Source: Nocardia sp. NBC_00416
GTDB taxonomy: Bacteria > Actinomycetota > Actinomycetes > Mycobacteriales > Mycobacteriaceae
Reading direction: 5' to 3'
DNA length: 64,000 nt
Assembly: GCF_036032445.1 (NCBI RefSeq)
Contig: NZ_CP107932.1
Coordinates: 932,501-996,500, forward strand
In this document: piece after piece, positions 16,919 through 26,469 of the stretch
Layout: each line of letters starts with the position of its first letter
Position numbering within the stretch: the first letter of the stretch is position 1
The notes under the pieces: generated by a model
Told to the model about the DNA's origin: nothing
Databases searched by the model: none
Seen by the model: only the letters and a program-made list of their open reading frames with translations
Program-made: the position numbers and the translations under genes

Positions 16919-18073
16919 TCACCAGGTGCGGTGTACGCCGAAATCGGCGAGGATCTTCCCGGTGTCCGCGCCCAGCGGGACCCCGGTGTGCCGGATACTC
17001 CCCGGGGTGCGGGAGAACTTCGGAACCACATTCGGCATCGGGATGGGATCCGGATAGTCGGCGGCCGGGAGGCGCTGCACCATCTCGCGCGCCTGGTATT
17101 GCTCGTCGGCCACGATATCGGCCGGAGTGTAGATGCGGCCCCGCGGAATTCCGTGTTCGTCTAGTGCCGCCTCGATCTCGGCGGCGGGCCGCCCGGCCGT
17201 CCATGCACCGATGAGGTCGTCCAGCTCGGCCAGATGGCTCCCGCGGGACCGATGGTCGGCGAATCGGGGGTCCTCGGCCAATTCGGGACAGCCCATCGCC
17301 GCGCAGAGCCGGGTGAAGAGGCTGTCCCCATTGGCCGCGATCAGGATCTCCACGCCGTCGGCGGCGGGGTAGACATTCGACGGCGCCACGCCCGGCAGGG
17401 TGCTACCGGTCCGCGAACGCGTCACCCCGCCTACTTCCCAATCGGCCAGCAGTGATTCGGTCAGGGCGAACACACTTTCGTAGAGGGCGATATCGATCTC
17501 TTGGCCCCGACCGCTGCGATGCCGTTCGTGTAGCGCGGCCAGCACCCCGTTCACCGCGAACAGGGCCGCGGTGGAGTCGCCCAGACTGACGCCGTAACGC
17601 ACCGGCGGCCGATCCGGATAGCCGGCGAGCGCGCGCAACCCACCCATTGCCTCGGCGACGCTGCCGAAACCGCGTGCGGCGGCCCGGGGGCCGTCCTGGC
17701 CGAATCCCGAGACATGTGCCATGACCAGGCCGGGATTGCCGGCGCTGAGCGTCGCGTAATCCAGACCCCAGGAGGCGATCCGCCCGGGTGCGAAATTCTC
17801 GACCACGACATCGGCGCCCGCGATGATCGACACCGCGGCGGTCCGCTGATCGGGATCATGGAAATCCAGTACCACCGATTCCTTGTTGCGGGCGATAGCG
17901 GGCCACCACAGACTCCGCCCATTCTGTTCCACTCCCCAGTGCCGCATCGGGTCACCGGCCGGTGGCTCGATCTTGATGATCCGCGCGCCCAGATCACCGA
18001 GTAGTTGGCCGGCGAACGGGCCGGCGATGAAACCGCCCAGCTCGACAACGACGATTCCGTCCAGCGGTCCCAT
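16919..18073 (-). CDS. CaiB/BaiF-family (class III) CoA-transferase
   Basis: A protein of 384 residues. The N-terminal VVVELGGFIAGPFAGQLLGDLGA is the family hallmark. Catalytic Asp166 lies in SLGDSTAALF, and EIDIALYESVFAL follows. It transfers CoA from an acyl-CoA donor to a carboxylic acid. The start at 18073 shares one base with the stop of the upstream lyase gene (TAATG), so the two are translationally coupled. Pairing a CaiB transferase with an HMG-CoA-lyase-like enzyme is a known module for activating a hydroxy-dicarboxylic acid and then cleaving it by a retro-Claisen/aldol step. Confidence 0.9.
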   Translation of the reverse strand: MGPLDGIVVVELGGFIAGPFAGQLLGDLGARIIKIEPPAGDPMRHWGVEQNGRSLWWPAIARNKESVVLDFHDPDQRTAAVSIIAGADVVVENFAPGRIASWGLDYATLSAGNPGLVMAHVSGFGQDGPRAAARGFGSVAEAMGGLRALAGYPDRPPVRYGVSLGDSTAALFAVNGVLAALHERHRSGRGQEIDIALYESVFALTESLLADWEVGGVTRSRTGSTLPGVAPSNVYPAADGVEILIAANGDSLFTRLCAAMGCPELAEDPRFADHRSRGSHLAELDDLIGAWTAGRPAAEIEAALDEHGIPRGRIYTPADIVADEQYQAREMVQRLPAADYPDPIPMPNVVPKFSRTPGSIRHTGVPLGADTGKILADFGVHRTW

Positions 18074-19032
18074 TACATCTCCTTGTGTGTGCTGTCGACA
18101 GGCCGGGCCGGATCGAGCGGTACGGCGGCGCCGCCGGCGCGATACAGCGAACTCGGCAGCGGATGGCCGATCACCCGTTCGGCGACCGCGGCCGCCGCGA
18201 GGACCCGATCCGGATCCACATCGGTGACCACACCGCACCCGTCGAGTAGATAGACCAGCTCCTCGGTGGCGATATTGCCGCTCGCTCCCGGCGCGAAGGG
18301 GCAGCCGCCCAGACCACCCACCGACGCGTCCAGGGAGGTGACTCCGGCCTGGACGGCTGCGAGCGCGTTGGCGATACCTGTTCCCCGGGTGTTGTGGAAA
18401 TGGGCGCCGACATCGATATCCGGACTCGCTCGGCGCACCGCGTCCACCAACTCCCAGACTCGCCGCGGAGTGGTGGTGCCGATCGTATCGCCGAGGCAGA
18501 TCGCGTCGGCGCCGTGCCGGATCGCGGCGGCGGTGACAGCGACCACCCGCTCCTCCGGGGTCGGTCCGGCGAACGGACAGTCCCAGGCCGTACCCACGAT
18601 GACCTCCAGACTCCCGTCCGCCGCGTGGACGAGATGGGCGATCTCGGCGACCAGTCCGGACGAATCCGCGGTGCCGCGACCCACATTGGCGCGGCTGTGC
18701 AGATCCGAGGCCGAGATGACGTACTCCAGATGCCGCACGCCCGCGGCCAGCGCCCGCTGTGCCCCCCGCACACTCGCCACCAGCGCAGACCATCTGATCT
18801 CGGGCCATCGGCCCAGAACGGCCGCCACGTCGGCGGCATCGGCGAGTGCGGGTACTGCGCGCGGGGAGACGAAACTCGTCGCCTCCACCCGTCGGACACC
18901 GGTGGCCGCGATCGCCTCGATCAGCTCGAGTTTGTGCCCGAGCGCGATCGGTTCCTCGATCTGCAATCCGTCGCGCGGACCTACCTCGCGGATGCTGACC
19001 CGGGCGGGTAGCACTGGCGCGAATACCGGCAT
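18073..19032 (-). CDS. Hydroxymethylglutaryl-CoA lyase-like protein
   Basis: A TIM-barrel protein of 319 residues in the HMGL-like family. It carries GPRDGLQIE (catalytic Arg and Asp), ASDLHSRANVGR, GDTIGTTTP, the metal-binding HFHNTRG, and the glycine-rich Cys loop GGLGGCPFAPGASGN. This complete set suggests an active lyase cleaving a 3-hydroxy-3-methylglutaryl-CoA-like or related hydroxyacyl-CoA. The ATG at 19032 has a near-ideal GAGGAGG six bases upstream. It is the first gene of the lyase-CoA-transferase pair, divergent from the dioxygenase operon. Confidence 0.9.
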   Translation of the reverse strand: MPVFAPVLPARVSIREVGPRDGLQIEEPIALGHKLELIEAIAATGVRRVEATSFVSPRAVPALADAADVAAVLGRWPEIRWSALVASVRGAQRALAAGVRHLEYVISASDLHSRANVGRGTADSSGLVAEIAHLVHAADGSLEVIVGTAWDCPFAGPTPEERVVAVTAAAIRHGADAICLGDTIGTTTPRRVWELVDAVRRASPDIDVGAHFHNTRGTGIANALAAVQAGVTSLDASVGGLGGCPFAPGASGNIATEELVYLLDGCGVVTDVDPDRVLAAAAVAERVIGHPLPSSLYRAGGAAVPLDPARPVDSTHKEM

Positions 19033-19227
19033 CGGTACCTCCTCAGGCGGATGTGATCGCTCCATTGAAGACCGGCATGCCGGCGTAGGCGTCGCCCGAA
19101 GAGGGTGATCCGCTGGGCGCGCGGCGGCTGTTCGATGGAGGGACACCATGATCCCGAACCGGATGAGGGCCCTTGCGGTACAGCCTCTTCGAGCCCGGAT
19201 CCCCGGCCACTAGGAGAAGGACCACCT

Positions 19228-20319
19228 ATGGAATCGTTTGTGCAGTTCCGCAAAGGCGAGACTCCGCACCACGTCCATCGCGACCTGAACGGGCTCAAAG
19301 ACGAGGAACTCGGCCGATCCGGATTCGTCGGGCGCCAGGCGCAGCTCTATCGGCGCAACGACCCGACCAAATACACCTCCTCGGGTCCGATCGGACTGAC
19401 CGAAGTGCTGGTCGACGATCTCGAGCCCAGCGATCTGCGCTATCCGGAGGGCTGGCCGCTACCACTGTTCCACAATGCGGATGTGCGTTTTCTGCTGAGT
19501 CGCCGGCAGGCGCCGATGCCCTTCCACGCCCGCAATATCGGCGGTGACGAGTTGTTCTTCGTGCACCGCGGCACCGGTCGGTTCCAGACCGAATTCGGCA
19601 CGCTGGACTACGAGCCCGGCGATTGGGTGCTGATCCCGAAGGCGGTGACCTACCGGCAGGTTCCGGATGCGGGGGAGCAGGCCTTGCTGATCATCGAATC
19701 CGTGGAGGAGTTCCGTGTTCCCGATCCCGGTGTCCTGGGCAGGCATCATCCTTTCGACCCCACAGTGATGGTGGTTCCCGAACCTGAGGTGTTCACCGAC
19801 GGCGGCCCGGAGTGGCGGGTCCGACTGACTCGCCGGGAGGAACACGGCGAACTGATCTACGAGCACAACCCCTGCGATGTCGCGGGCTGGAAGGGCGATT
19901 ACTTTCCGTTCAAATTCAATATCCGCGACTACAACCCGATTCTGTCCGAAACGGTGCATCTGCCGCCGACGGCGCAGATATTCCTGCAATCGGAGGGGGT
20001 CGTGGTACTGAACTTTCTGCCCAGGCCGGCCGAAAGCCGCACCGGCGTCGAACGATTGCCGTGGTTCCATCGCAATGCCGACTACGACGAGGTCGGTTTA
20101 TTCCACAGCGGTGATCTTTACGGAGTGCAGTTGCCACCCGGGCTGCTGATGCACTCGCCGCAGGGTATTCATCACGGGCCACCGGAAAAGGCGCGGGCCC
20201 GGGCGCGCCGCAAATTCGCCGATTACGACCGGGTGAACTGGTCGATGATGTCGATCGACACCCGCCGGCCGCTGGTCGTGAATTCCGAGGTCCGCCGGCT
20301 CAGCGAGGAGCAGCAATGA
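19228..20319 (+). CDS. Homogentisate 1,2-dioxygenase-like cupin
   Basis: A protein of 363 residues with the double-cupin layout of homogentisate dioxygenases. The likely iron ligands are present: His281 (FHRNADYDE), Glu288 and His315 or His316 (GIHHG). An RNIGGDELFFVHRGTG cupin strand is in the N-terminal half. It is shorter than well-studied homogentisate dioxygenases (about 430-445 residues). No maleylacetoacetate isomerase or fumarylacetoacetase gene is nearby, so the substrate may be another hydroquinone-type or 2-hydroxy-aromatic acid. ATG 19228 has AGGAGAAGG seven bases upstream. It is first in a four-gene operon with ATGA overlaps. Confidence 0.8.
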   Translation: MESFVQFRKGETPHHVHRDLNGLKDEELGRSGFVGRQAQLYRRNDPTKYTSSGPIGLTEVLVDDLEPSDLRYPEGWPLPLFHNADVRFLLSRRQAPMPFHARNIGGDELFFVHRGTGRFQTEFGTLDYEPGDWVLIPKAVTYRQVPDAGEQALLIIESVEEFRVPDPGVLGRHHPFDPTVMVVPEPEVFTDGGPEWRVRLTRREEHGELIYEHNPCDVAGWKGDYFPFKFNIRDYNPILSETVHLPPTAQIFLQSEGVVVLNFLPRPAESRTGVERLPWFHRNADYDEVGLFHSGDLYGVQLPPGLLMHSPQGIHHGPPEKARARARRKFADYDRVNWSMMSIDTRRPLVVNSEVRRLSEEQQ

Positions 20320-21518
20320 GCAACTACACCAGAACTCCCTTTCTCGTCGTGTTTCCGGACACGTCGGCGGCCCGCGACACCTACGGCGGAACCGGGGAGA
20401 ACGTGGCGCTGGAAGGGCATCTGCTCCGCGGCGCCGAAGACCGCGATACCGTCCTGGTCTTCATGCACCCCATCGGTGGCGGTGCTTATCTGCCGATGAC
20501 CAACGCGCTGGCGCGGGCCGGTCACCACGTCATCTACTGCAACAGCCGGTACCGGGGCACCGATTCGGCGCTGTTGATGGAGAAGGTCGCCGAGGACCTC
20601 GCGGCATGTATGCGCCACGCCCGTACGGAATTCGGTTACCGCAACGTCGTTCTCGCAGGCTGGAGCGGCGGCGGTTCGCTGTCGGTCTTCTATCAGGAGC
20701 AGGCCGAGCGGGCGACTGTCACCTCCGCGCCCTCGGGTGACGGTCCGGATCTCACCGCGCTGGACATGCCGCCGGCCGATGGGCTGATGCTGCTGGCGGC
20801 GCATGTATCCCGGCACGGCACTCTCACCGAATGGCTCGACGCGTCGATTCTGGACGAGAACGACCCGACGGTGCGCGACCCGGAACTGGACCTCTACGAT
20901 CCGGCCAATCCGAATCAGCCGCCGTATACCGAGGAATTCGTGCGCCGGTATCGGTCCGCGCAGATCGCCCGGAACCGGCGGATCACCGCCTGGGTCAAGG
21001 CTCGGCTCGCTCAGCTGCGCCGGTCCGGCCGCGACGCCGACGAATACGGTTTCGTCGTGCACGGCACGATGGCGGATCCGCGCTGGCTCGATCCGGCCCT
21101 GGATTCCAACGATCGGATACCCGGTACCTGCTATCTCGGTGACCCGCGGGTGGTGAACATGAGTCCGGTCGGTCTGGCCCGGTTCACCACGCTCCGGAGC
21201 TGGTTGTCGCAGTGGAGTCTCGACGACGCCCACGCCGACGGAGTGCGGGCGGCGGCCGGGGTCAGTGTGCCGGTGCTGGTCGTCGGCAATACCGCCGATG
21301 ACGCGTGCACACCCGACCACACCCGTCGGTTGCACGAAGCCTTCGTCAACACCACCGCGGAGCGCTACGACGTGCAGGGCGCCACCCACTACTACTCGGG
21401 CCCGGAGCAGCGGGCACCCCTGGCCGACGCCGTGAACTGTATCGGGGACTGGTTGCACCGGCACGGCTGGGCGGGCAGCGACAGTGCGTCCGTCGTCGTA
21501 GCGGAGCTCGGTCGATGA
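20316..21518 (+). CDS. Alpha/beta hydrolase
   Basis: A protein of 400 residues with nucleophile elbow GWSGGG (Ser117), preceded by VFMHPIGGGAYLPMT, which probably forms the oxyanion region. Asp in the TADDACTPDHT segment and His in ATHYYSG complete the triad near the C-terminus. It has no signal peptide. It is longer than ring-fission hydrolases of about 280 residues, with an insertion in the middle (about 130-260). It is coupled to the dioxygenase by an ATGA overlap, suggesting that it hydrolyses the ring-cleavage product or an ester precursor. Confidence 0.8.
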   Translation: MSNYTRTPFLVVFPDTSAARDTYGGTGENVALEGHLLRGAEDRDTVLVFMHPIGGGAYLPMTNALARAGHHVIYCNSRYRGTDSALLMEKVAEDLAACMRHARTEFGYRNVVLAGWSGGGSLSVFYQEQAERATVTSAPSGDGPDLTALDMPPADGLMLLAAHVSRHGTLTEWLDASILDENDPTVRDPELDLYDPANPNQPPYTEEFVRRYRSAQIARNRRITAWVKARLAQLRRSGRDADEYGFVVHGTMADPRWLDPALDSNDRIPGTCYLGDPRVVNMSPVGLARFTTLRSWLSQWSLDDAHADGVRAAAGVSVPVLVVGNTADDACTPDHTRRLHEAFVNTTAERYDVQGATHYYSGPEQRAPLADAVNCIGDWLHRHGWAGSDSASVVVAELGR

Positions 21519-23095
21519 GCGCGGAGTTGTCCACCGAAGCGGGCGACCCCGGGGATCACAGCTGGGGCGAGATCGTGCTCGGGCAGGCACGCCGGTTCCC
21601 CGACGTTGTCGCACTCACCGACGAACACGGTGGCCGGCTCGACTATCGGGGGTTGGCCGATGAGATGCGTCGCGCGGCAGGCTATTGGCGGGCCGCCGGC
21701 GTGGGCTCCGGAGATCGGGTGGCCGTTCTGGGGCGCAACAGCGTCGAACTCGTGGTGAATGTTCTCGGACTGACCTGGCTGGGCGCCGCCCCGGTGCTGT
21801 TGAACTGGCGGCTGGCGCCCGGTGAGCTCGCCGAGCTGGGGCGCCTGTGCGCCCCCCGCGCCATCGCCTACGACGCCGACTTCGCCGCGGGCGCCGCGGC
21901 GGTTCTACCGGCCGGACACCGGGTGGTCATGCTGGGCGGATCGGCCGGCGGCGCCCCCACCACGGCGGTGGAGCGCCGGAGCGCGGTCCCCGATGCTGCC
22001 GACGGCCCCGCCGCCGGTGCGGTGCTGGCATTACTGCACACCAGCGGAACCACCGGTCTGCCGAAAGTGATCGCGCTGACCCAGCAGGCATATCTCTGGG
22101 GATGCCGGCGACTGGTGACCGCGGCCGGGATGACCGAGCGCGCGGTACATCTGCGCTTCACGCCGTTGTTCCACCTGGCCGGTCTGCAGGAGATCGGATC
22201 GAGTGTGCTCAGTGGTGGCACCACCCATCTGCAGACCGCCTTCGATCCGGATATCTGGCTGGACGCGGTGGCCCTGCACGGAGTCGCGTACGGGCATCTC
22301 CCCCCGGCGACCATGCGTCGGGTGGTGGCGGCATACGAAGCCCGCGAACGCAAACCAGATCTGTCGACCCTTCGCGAGGTCTGGTACGGGACCGCTCCCG
22401 CGAGCCGGGAGCTGGTGACGGCGGCGCTGGCGGCCCTGGGCTGCGATCTGCGGCAGGTCTACGGGATGACCGAGGCGCAGAGTCCGGTGGCGCTCCTCGG
22501 CGCCGACGATCATCGGCCGGGATCGCGCGGCATCGGCACCGCGGGCCGGATCCTGCCCGAATGGGAGGTTCGTTTCCAGGCCCCCGACGGCAGCGAGGTG
22601 CCGGCCGGAGAACCCGGTGAACTCGTGGTGCGTGGCCGGCCGCTGTTCTCGGGATACTGGAGTCCGGCCGGGGCCGGGGGAAACGGCATCGACGCGGAGG
22701 GCTGGTACCGCACCGGTGACGTCGCGATCCTGGACTCCGACGGATATCTCACCGTGGTCGATCGCGTGAAGGACATGGTGATCAGCGGCGGCGAGAACAT
22801 CTATCCCGCCGAGGTCGAACGGGTATTGAGCGGATACCCGCAGGTGCAGGAGCTCTCGGTGATCGGCGTACCCGACGAGCAGTGGGGCGAACGAGTGCAC
22901 GCCGTGGTGGTCCCGCGAACACCCGGCGGCTTCGATACCGACGACTTCCTCCAGTGGTGCCGCGATCGGATCGCGGGCTTCAAACGTCCACGCTCGGTCG
23001 AGATCGTCGACGAACTACCCCGCAATCCCAGCGGCAAGGTGCTCAAGCGGGAGCTACGCGCCCGGCATCTCGCCTCGACAACAAGGAGCTCGTAG
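21515..23095 (+). CDS. AMP-dependent acyl-CoA synthetase
   Basis: An ANL-superfamily ligase of 526 residues with P-loop LLHTSGTTGLPKV, a GDVAILDSDGYL hinge, the VKDMVISGGENIYPAEVE motif, and the C-terminal catalytic Lys in NPSGKVLKREL. It overlaps the hydrolase stop by four bases. It activates a carboxylic acid to its CoA ester, feeding the enoyl-CoA hydratase encoded directly after it. The substrate is unknown. Confidence 0.92.
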   Translation: MSAELSTEAGDPGDHSWGEIVLGQARRFPDVVALTDEHGGRLDYRGLADEMRRAAGYWRAAGVGSGDRVAVLGRNSVELVVNVLGLTWLGAAPVLLNWRLAPGELAELGRLCAPRAIAYDADFAAGAAAVLPAGHRVVMLGGSAGGAPTTAVERRSAVPDAADGPAAGAVLALLHTSGTTGLPKVIALTQQAYLWGCRRLVTAAGMTERAVHLRFTPLFHLAGLQEIGSSVLSGGTTHLQTAFDPDIWLDAVALHGVAYGHLPPATMRRVVAAYEARERKPDLSTLREVWYGTAPASRELVTAALAALGCDLRQVYGMTEAQSPVALLGADDHRPGSRGIGTAGRILPEWEVRFQAPDGSEVPAGEPGELVVRGRPLFSGYWSPAGAGGNGIDAEGWYRTGDVAILDSDGYLTVVDRVKDMVISGGENIYPAEVERVLSGYPQVQELSVIGVPDEQWGERVHAVVVPRTPGGFDTDDFLQWCRDRIAGFKRPRSVEIVDELPRNPSGKVLKRELRARHLASTTRSS

Positions 23096-23956
23096 ATGAC
23101 TACGGCGACCACCGGCACCCCGGCCCTGACCAACGCGTTCGCGCGGCGGCTCGAACCGGGCCACTACCGTCGCTTGCAGGTCCGATTGGACGGTACCGTT
23201 GCCACCGTCGCGCTCAGCAGCCCGGATCACCGCAACGCCGTCGACGGGTACATGCACGACGAGATCGCGGATGTGTTCACCGCGATCCATCGGGAGCCGG
23301 TCGTGCGCGCGGTGATCCTCACCGGCGATCCGGCAGGTGGCGCGTTCTGCGCCGGCGGCAATCTGGACTGGTTGCGGGAGCAGGCGCCCACCGGCGAAGG
23401 TTACGAGGTGATCCTGCGCGGCGGCATCGAACTGGTGCGGGCGATGCTCGCGGTGCGGCAACCCGTGATCGCGCAGGTCAACGGGTCCGCGATCGGTCTC
23501 GGTGCGACGCTGGCGCTACTCGCCGACATCGTCTACGTCGCCGAGGACGCGGTATTCGCCGACCCGCACGTGGGTATCGGTGTGGTGGCGGGCGACGGCG
23601 GCGCGGCCCTGTGGCCGTTGCTGATCGGCCCGCATCGGGCGAAGGAAATGCTGATGACAGGTGATCGGCTCACCGGTCGGCGCGCCGCGGAAATGGGCCT
23701 GGTGAACCACGCAGTCCGCGCGGCGGACCTCGCGGACGAGGTGCAGGCCATGGCGCGGCGGCTGGCGGCCGGGCCGCGACTGGCCGTGGAGATGACCAAG
23801 GCATCGGTGAATCTGCTGCTGCGCCAATCGATCGAACAGGTGCTGACGGCCTCGATCGCCATGGAGGGTCTGAGTTTCCACGGCGCGGACCATCGTGAGG
23901 CGCTGCGCGCATTCGGTGAGAAGCGGGCGCCGCAGTGGGGCGGCGGCCGGGACTGA
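23096..23956 (+). CDS. Enoyl-CoA hydratase/isomerase-family protein
   Basis: A crotonase of 286 residues. It has an oxyanion-forming AFCAGGNLDWL, the second oxyanion element around NGSAIGLGATLALLADIVY, and an HVGIGVVAGDGGAALWP segment in place of the usual catalytic Glu-containing FGLxPG region. Asp (GDGG) occupies the position often held by a catalytic acid, so it may be a hydrolase or lyase rather than a simple hydratase. Its start follows immediately after the ligase stop, with AAGGAG upstream. It is the last gene of the operon. Confidence 0.88.
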   Translation: MTTATTGTPALTNAFARRLEPGHYRRLQVRLDGTVATVALSSPDHRNAVDGYMHDEIADVFTAIHREPVVRAVILTGDPAGGAFCAGGNLDWLREQAPTGEGYEVILRGGIELVRAMLAVRQPVIAQVNGSAIGLGATLALLADIVYVAEDAVFADPHVGIGVVAGDGGAALWPLLIGPHRAKEMLMTGDRLTGRRAAEMGLVNHAVRAADLADEVQAMARRLAAGPRLAVEMTKASVNLLLRQSIEQVLTASIAMEGLSFHGADHREALRAFGEKRAPQWGGGRD

Positions 23957-23988
23957 CCCGCCGACCGGCGCACCGGATCGCCTCGTGA

Positions 23989-26469
23989 TCAGTTGCGCCG
24001 GTCTCCGGCGATCAGGCCCAGTTCCGACAACCGGTCCACCGCGGCGTCGCGTTGTTCGACACCCAGCTTCTGATAGATGTGCCGCACGTGGGTTTTGACC
24101 GTGTTCTCGGAGATGTACAGTTCCGCCGCGATCTGGACATTGGTCCTGCGGGTGGGGAGGAACTGGGCGATTTCGATCTCCCGCTCGCTGAGTACGGACA
24201 CCTCGCGGGAGGACCGCAGCACAACGGCGCCGATCCGGCGCACATAGGCGGGACTGGGGCCGTGCACGATATCCGCCGCGGCGCGCACACCGGCCACGAG
24301 CGGTCCGACCCCGGTGGTGAGGTCCAGCACGGTGCGCCACAGGTCGAGTTGCTCCGCCGAACGCAGGGCCGCGGTGAGGTCGGCCACCGCCTGTCCGGGA
24401 TCGGTGTGGGCCCGGGCGTGACAGGTGAGCAGGAGCGCGAGTACCCGGTCGATCGGCTCACCGGCTTCCGGAAGGCATCGGGCCAGCTCGGTGCGATCGG
24501 CTGGGGCGCCCAGGGCGGCGGCCAGCTGCAGCCGGATCCGGAGGACGTCGGGAGGGGTGGTGGTGCGATGCAGCCGCCGATAGGAGGTCCGGGCGGCCGC
24601 CGTATCGCCGGAATACAGCTGGACGAGGGCGCTCGCCGCGAGTATCCGCGCCTGGAGGTGCGAGTCCTCGGTCCGCCGGACCGCGACACCGAGCGATTCG
24701 AGAACCGGCCACGCCTCCTCGGCGCGACCCAGCCGGGCCAGCAGCGGAGCCAGCAGGAGTTCGACGCGGTAGACGGTGGTGGGGAACAGGCCCTGCTCGG
24801 CCAGCGCCCGCGTCCGGATCAGCAGTTGCGCCGCCGCCTCGATGTCGTCGTGTTCGGCCGCCACCCCCGCGAGCACGAGATGGGCTTCGGCCACGATATG
24901 GGTGTCGTGGAATTGTCGTCGCTCGGCAAGCCGGAGCGCGACCTGGGCTTTCTCCACCGCCAACGGCAGATCGCCCGCGTCGAATGCGGCGAGTGCGGTC
25001 ACCGCCGTCGAATGCACCAGCGAAAGCTGGAGTTCGGACCGGACCACATCGCCCTGCATTCGCGACATCAGGTCGCGAACCGCCGGGATATCACCCTCCC
25101 AGAGCCGGATTTCGCGCAGCTGTTCGAGTGTCATCACCCGCAGATACGCCAGCCGGCCGGCCGACAGCGATCCGTCGGGGATCTGGTCGAGCAGAGCCAG
25201 GGCGCGTTCGGCGGCGGCCGTCGCGGTAGCGTGCCGGACCAGTACCCGGTCGACCATGGCCTCGGTCATGGCCAGTTCGGCGATCTGATCTGCTCCGGTC
25301 CACTGCGCGGTATCGGTCTGGTCGAGCAGTTGCCGGGCCTCGGACGCCAGACCGGCCTGTACCAGGGCCAGCGTCAGCCCGATGACGGAATCCGGTTGCA
25401 TCCGCAGCTTCCGTGGTAGCTGCCGGAAGCGCTGCAGTGCTTCTTCGGTCCGGCCCAGCGGCTCCATCGCCGAGATCAGCCGACCGAGTTGACGGACGGC
25501 GTCGGCGGGATTCGCCTGGAGCATATGGGTCAGTGCGCGATCCCATTCCCCGCGCGCTTCGTGCCAGCGGGCCGCCCGCCGGTGCAACAGCACAGCCTCG
25601 GCGGGGCCGGGCGCGGTCCGATCGCGCCGGAGCACCTGGTCCACGATCGGTGGAAACATCAGCGCATCGGTGCCCGGGGCGTCGGCCGGGCGTCCGGGCC
25701 CCGGCGACACCTCGGCCCGGACGAGCATCATCTGTGCCCGCCGGGCCCGGTCGAATGCTTCGCTGCCGTCTGTGCCCAGGGCTTCCTGGACGAGATCCGC
25801 CGAGAACACGCCCAGGTGAGCCAGGTGCGCGCAACCGGTGCGCAGCTCATCGGGCAGGGGTTCGACGGCCTCGGCTCGCACATACTGCGCGGCTTCGGCG
25901 AGCGGTAGCTGTCCCGCCGTGGCGGGGTCGCCGGCGCGGGCCAGCACATCGAGGATGATCTCGACCGGTGCGGGCCAGCCACGGGTGACCCGGTACAGCT
26001 CGTCGAGGACGGCGTCGGGGAGGTCGAGGCCGCGTGCGGTGGCCGCCGCGGCGGTGTCGGCGGGGGTGAGGAGTAGATCTTCGAAGCCGATCAGCACGCC
26101 CTCGCCGCGCCCGACCGATCGCCAGAAACTGGCCTGCGGTTCGGTCCGGCCGAGGAAGACGAATCGCCGGCCCAGTTCGAGCCCCCGGTCGAGTACGCGC
26201 TGGTAATCGGGGGTGCGGGGAAGACGATGACTGTCGTCGACGACGATCGGACCGGACTCGGGCGTGCTGAGAACGTGCAGGAAATCCGCTGCCGCGTCGT
26301 CGTCGGTGATCGTCAGCCAGCGGTGCGGCAGTGCCCGCGTCCGCAACCAGTGGCGCACCGCGGTGGTTTTCCCGCTGCCGGCCGGTCCTACCACGGCGGT
26401 GACGAGTGCGTCGTCCAGACCGTCGAGTACCGCAAGGGTCCGGTGGGCGACAACCGGCAGGGTTTTCAT
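23989..26469 (-). CDS. LAL/MalT-type LuxR-family ATPase regulator
   Basis: A protein of 826 residues. The N-terminal AAA/STAND ATPase has Walker A GPAGSGKTTAV (about 28-38) and the IVVDDSHRL Walker B region. A long helical TPR-like middle section runs from about 330 to 750. A C-terminal LuxR helix-turn-helix (about 762-820) carries LSEREIEIAQFL and the recognition stretch ISENTVKTHVRHIYQKLGV. Such regulators are ATP- and ligand-dependent activators. It converges on the preceding operon with a 32-base gap and is the most likely activator of the 9.9-24 kb catabolic island. Confidence 0.9.
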   Translation of the reverse strand: MKTLPVVAHRTLAVLDGLDDALVTAVVGPAGSGKTTAVRHWLRTRALPHRWLTITDDDAAADFLHVLSTPESGPIVVDDSHRLPRTPDYQRVLDRGLELGRRFVFLGRTEPQASFWRSVGRGEGVLIGFEDLLLTPADTAAAATARGLDLPDAVLDELYRVTRGWPAPVEIILDVLARAGDPATAGQLPLAEAAQYVRAEAVEPLPDELRTGCAHLAHLGVFSADLVQEALGTDGSEAFDRARRAQMMLVRAEVSPGPGRPADAPGTDALMFPPIVDQVLRRDRTAPGPAEAVLLHRRAARWHEARGEWDRALTHMLQANPADAVRQLGRLISAMEPLGRTEEALQRFRQLPRKLRMQPDSVIGLTLALVQAGLASEARQLLDQTDTAQWTGADQIAELAMTEAMVDRVLVRHATATAAAERALALLDQIPDGSLSAGRLAYLRVMTLEQLREIRLWEGDIPAVRDLMSRMQGDVVRSELQLSLVHSTAVTALAAFDAGDLPLAVEKAQVALRLAERRQFHDTHIVAEAHLVLAGVAAEHDDIEAAAQLLIRTRALAEQGLFPTTVYRVELLLAPLLARLGRAEEAWPVLESLGVAVRRTEDSHLQARILAASALVQLYSGDTAAARTSYRRLHRTTTPPDVLRIRLQLAAALGAPADRTELARCLPEAGEPIDRVLALLLTCHARAHTDPGQAVADLTAALRSAEQLDLWRTVLDLTTGVGPLVAGVRAAADIVHGPSPAYVRRIGAVVLRSSREVSVLSEREIEIAQFLPTRRTNVQIAAELYISENTVKTHVRHIYQKLGVEQRDAAVDRLSELGLIAGDRRN

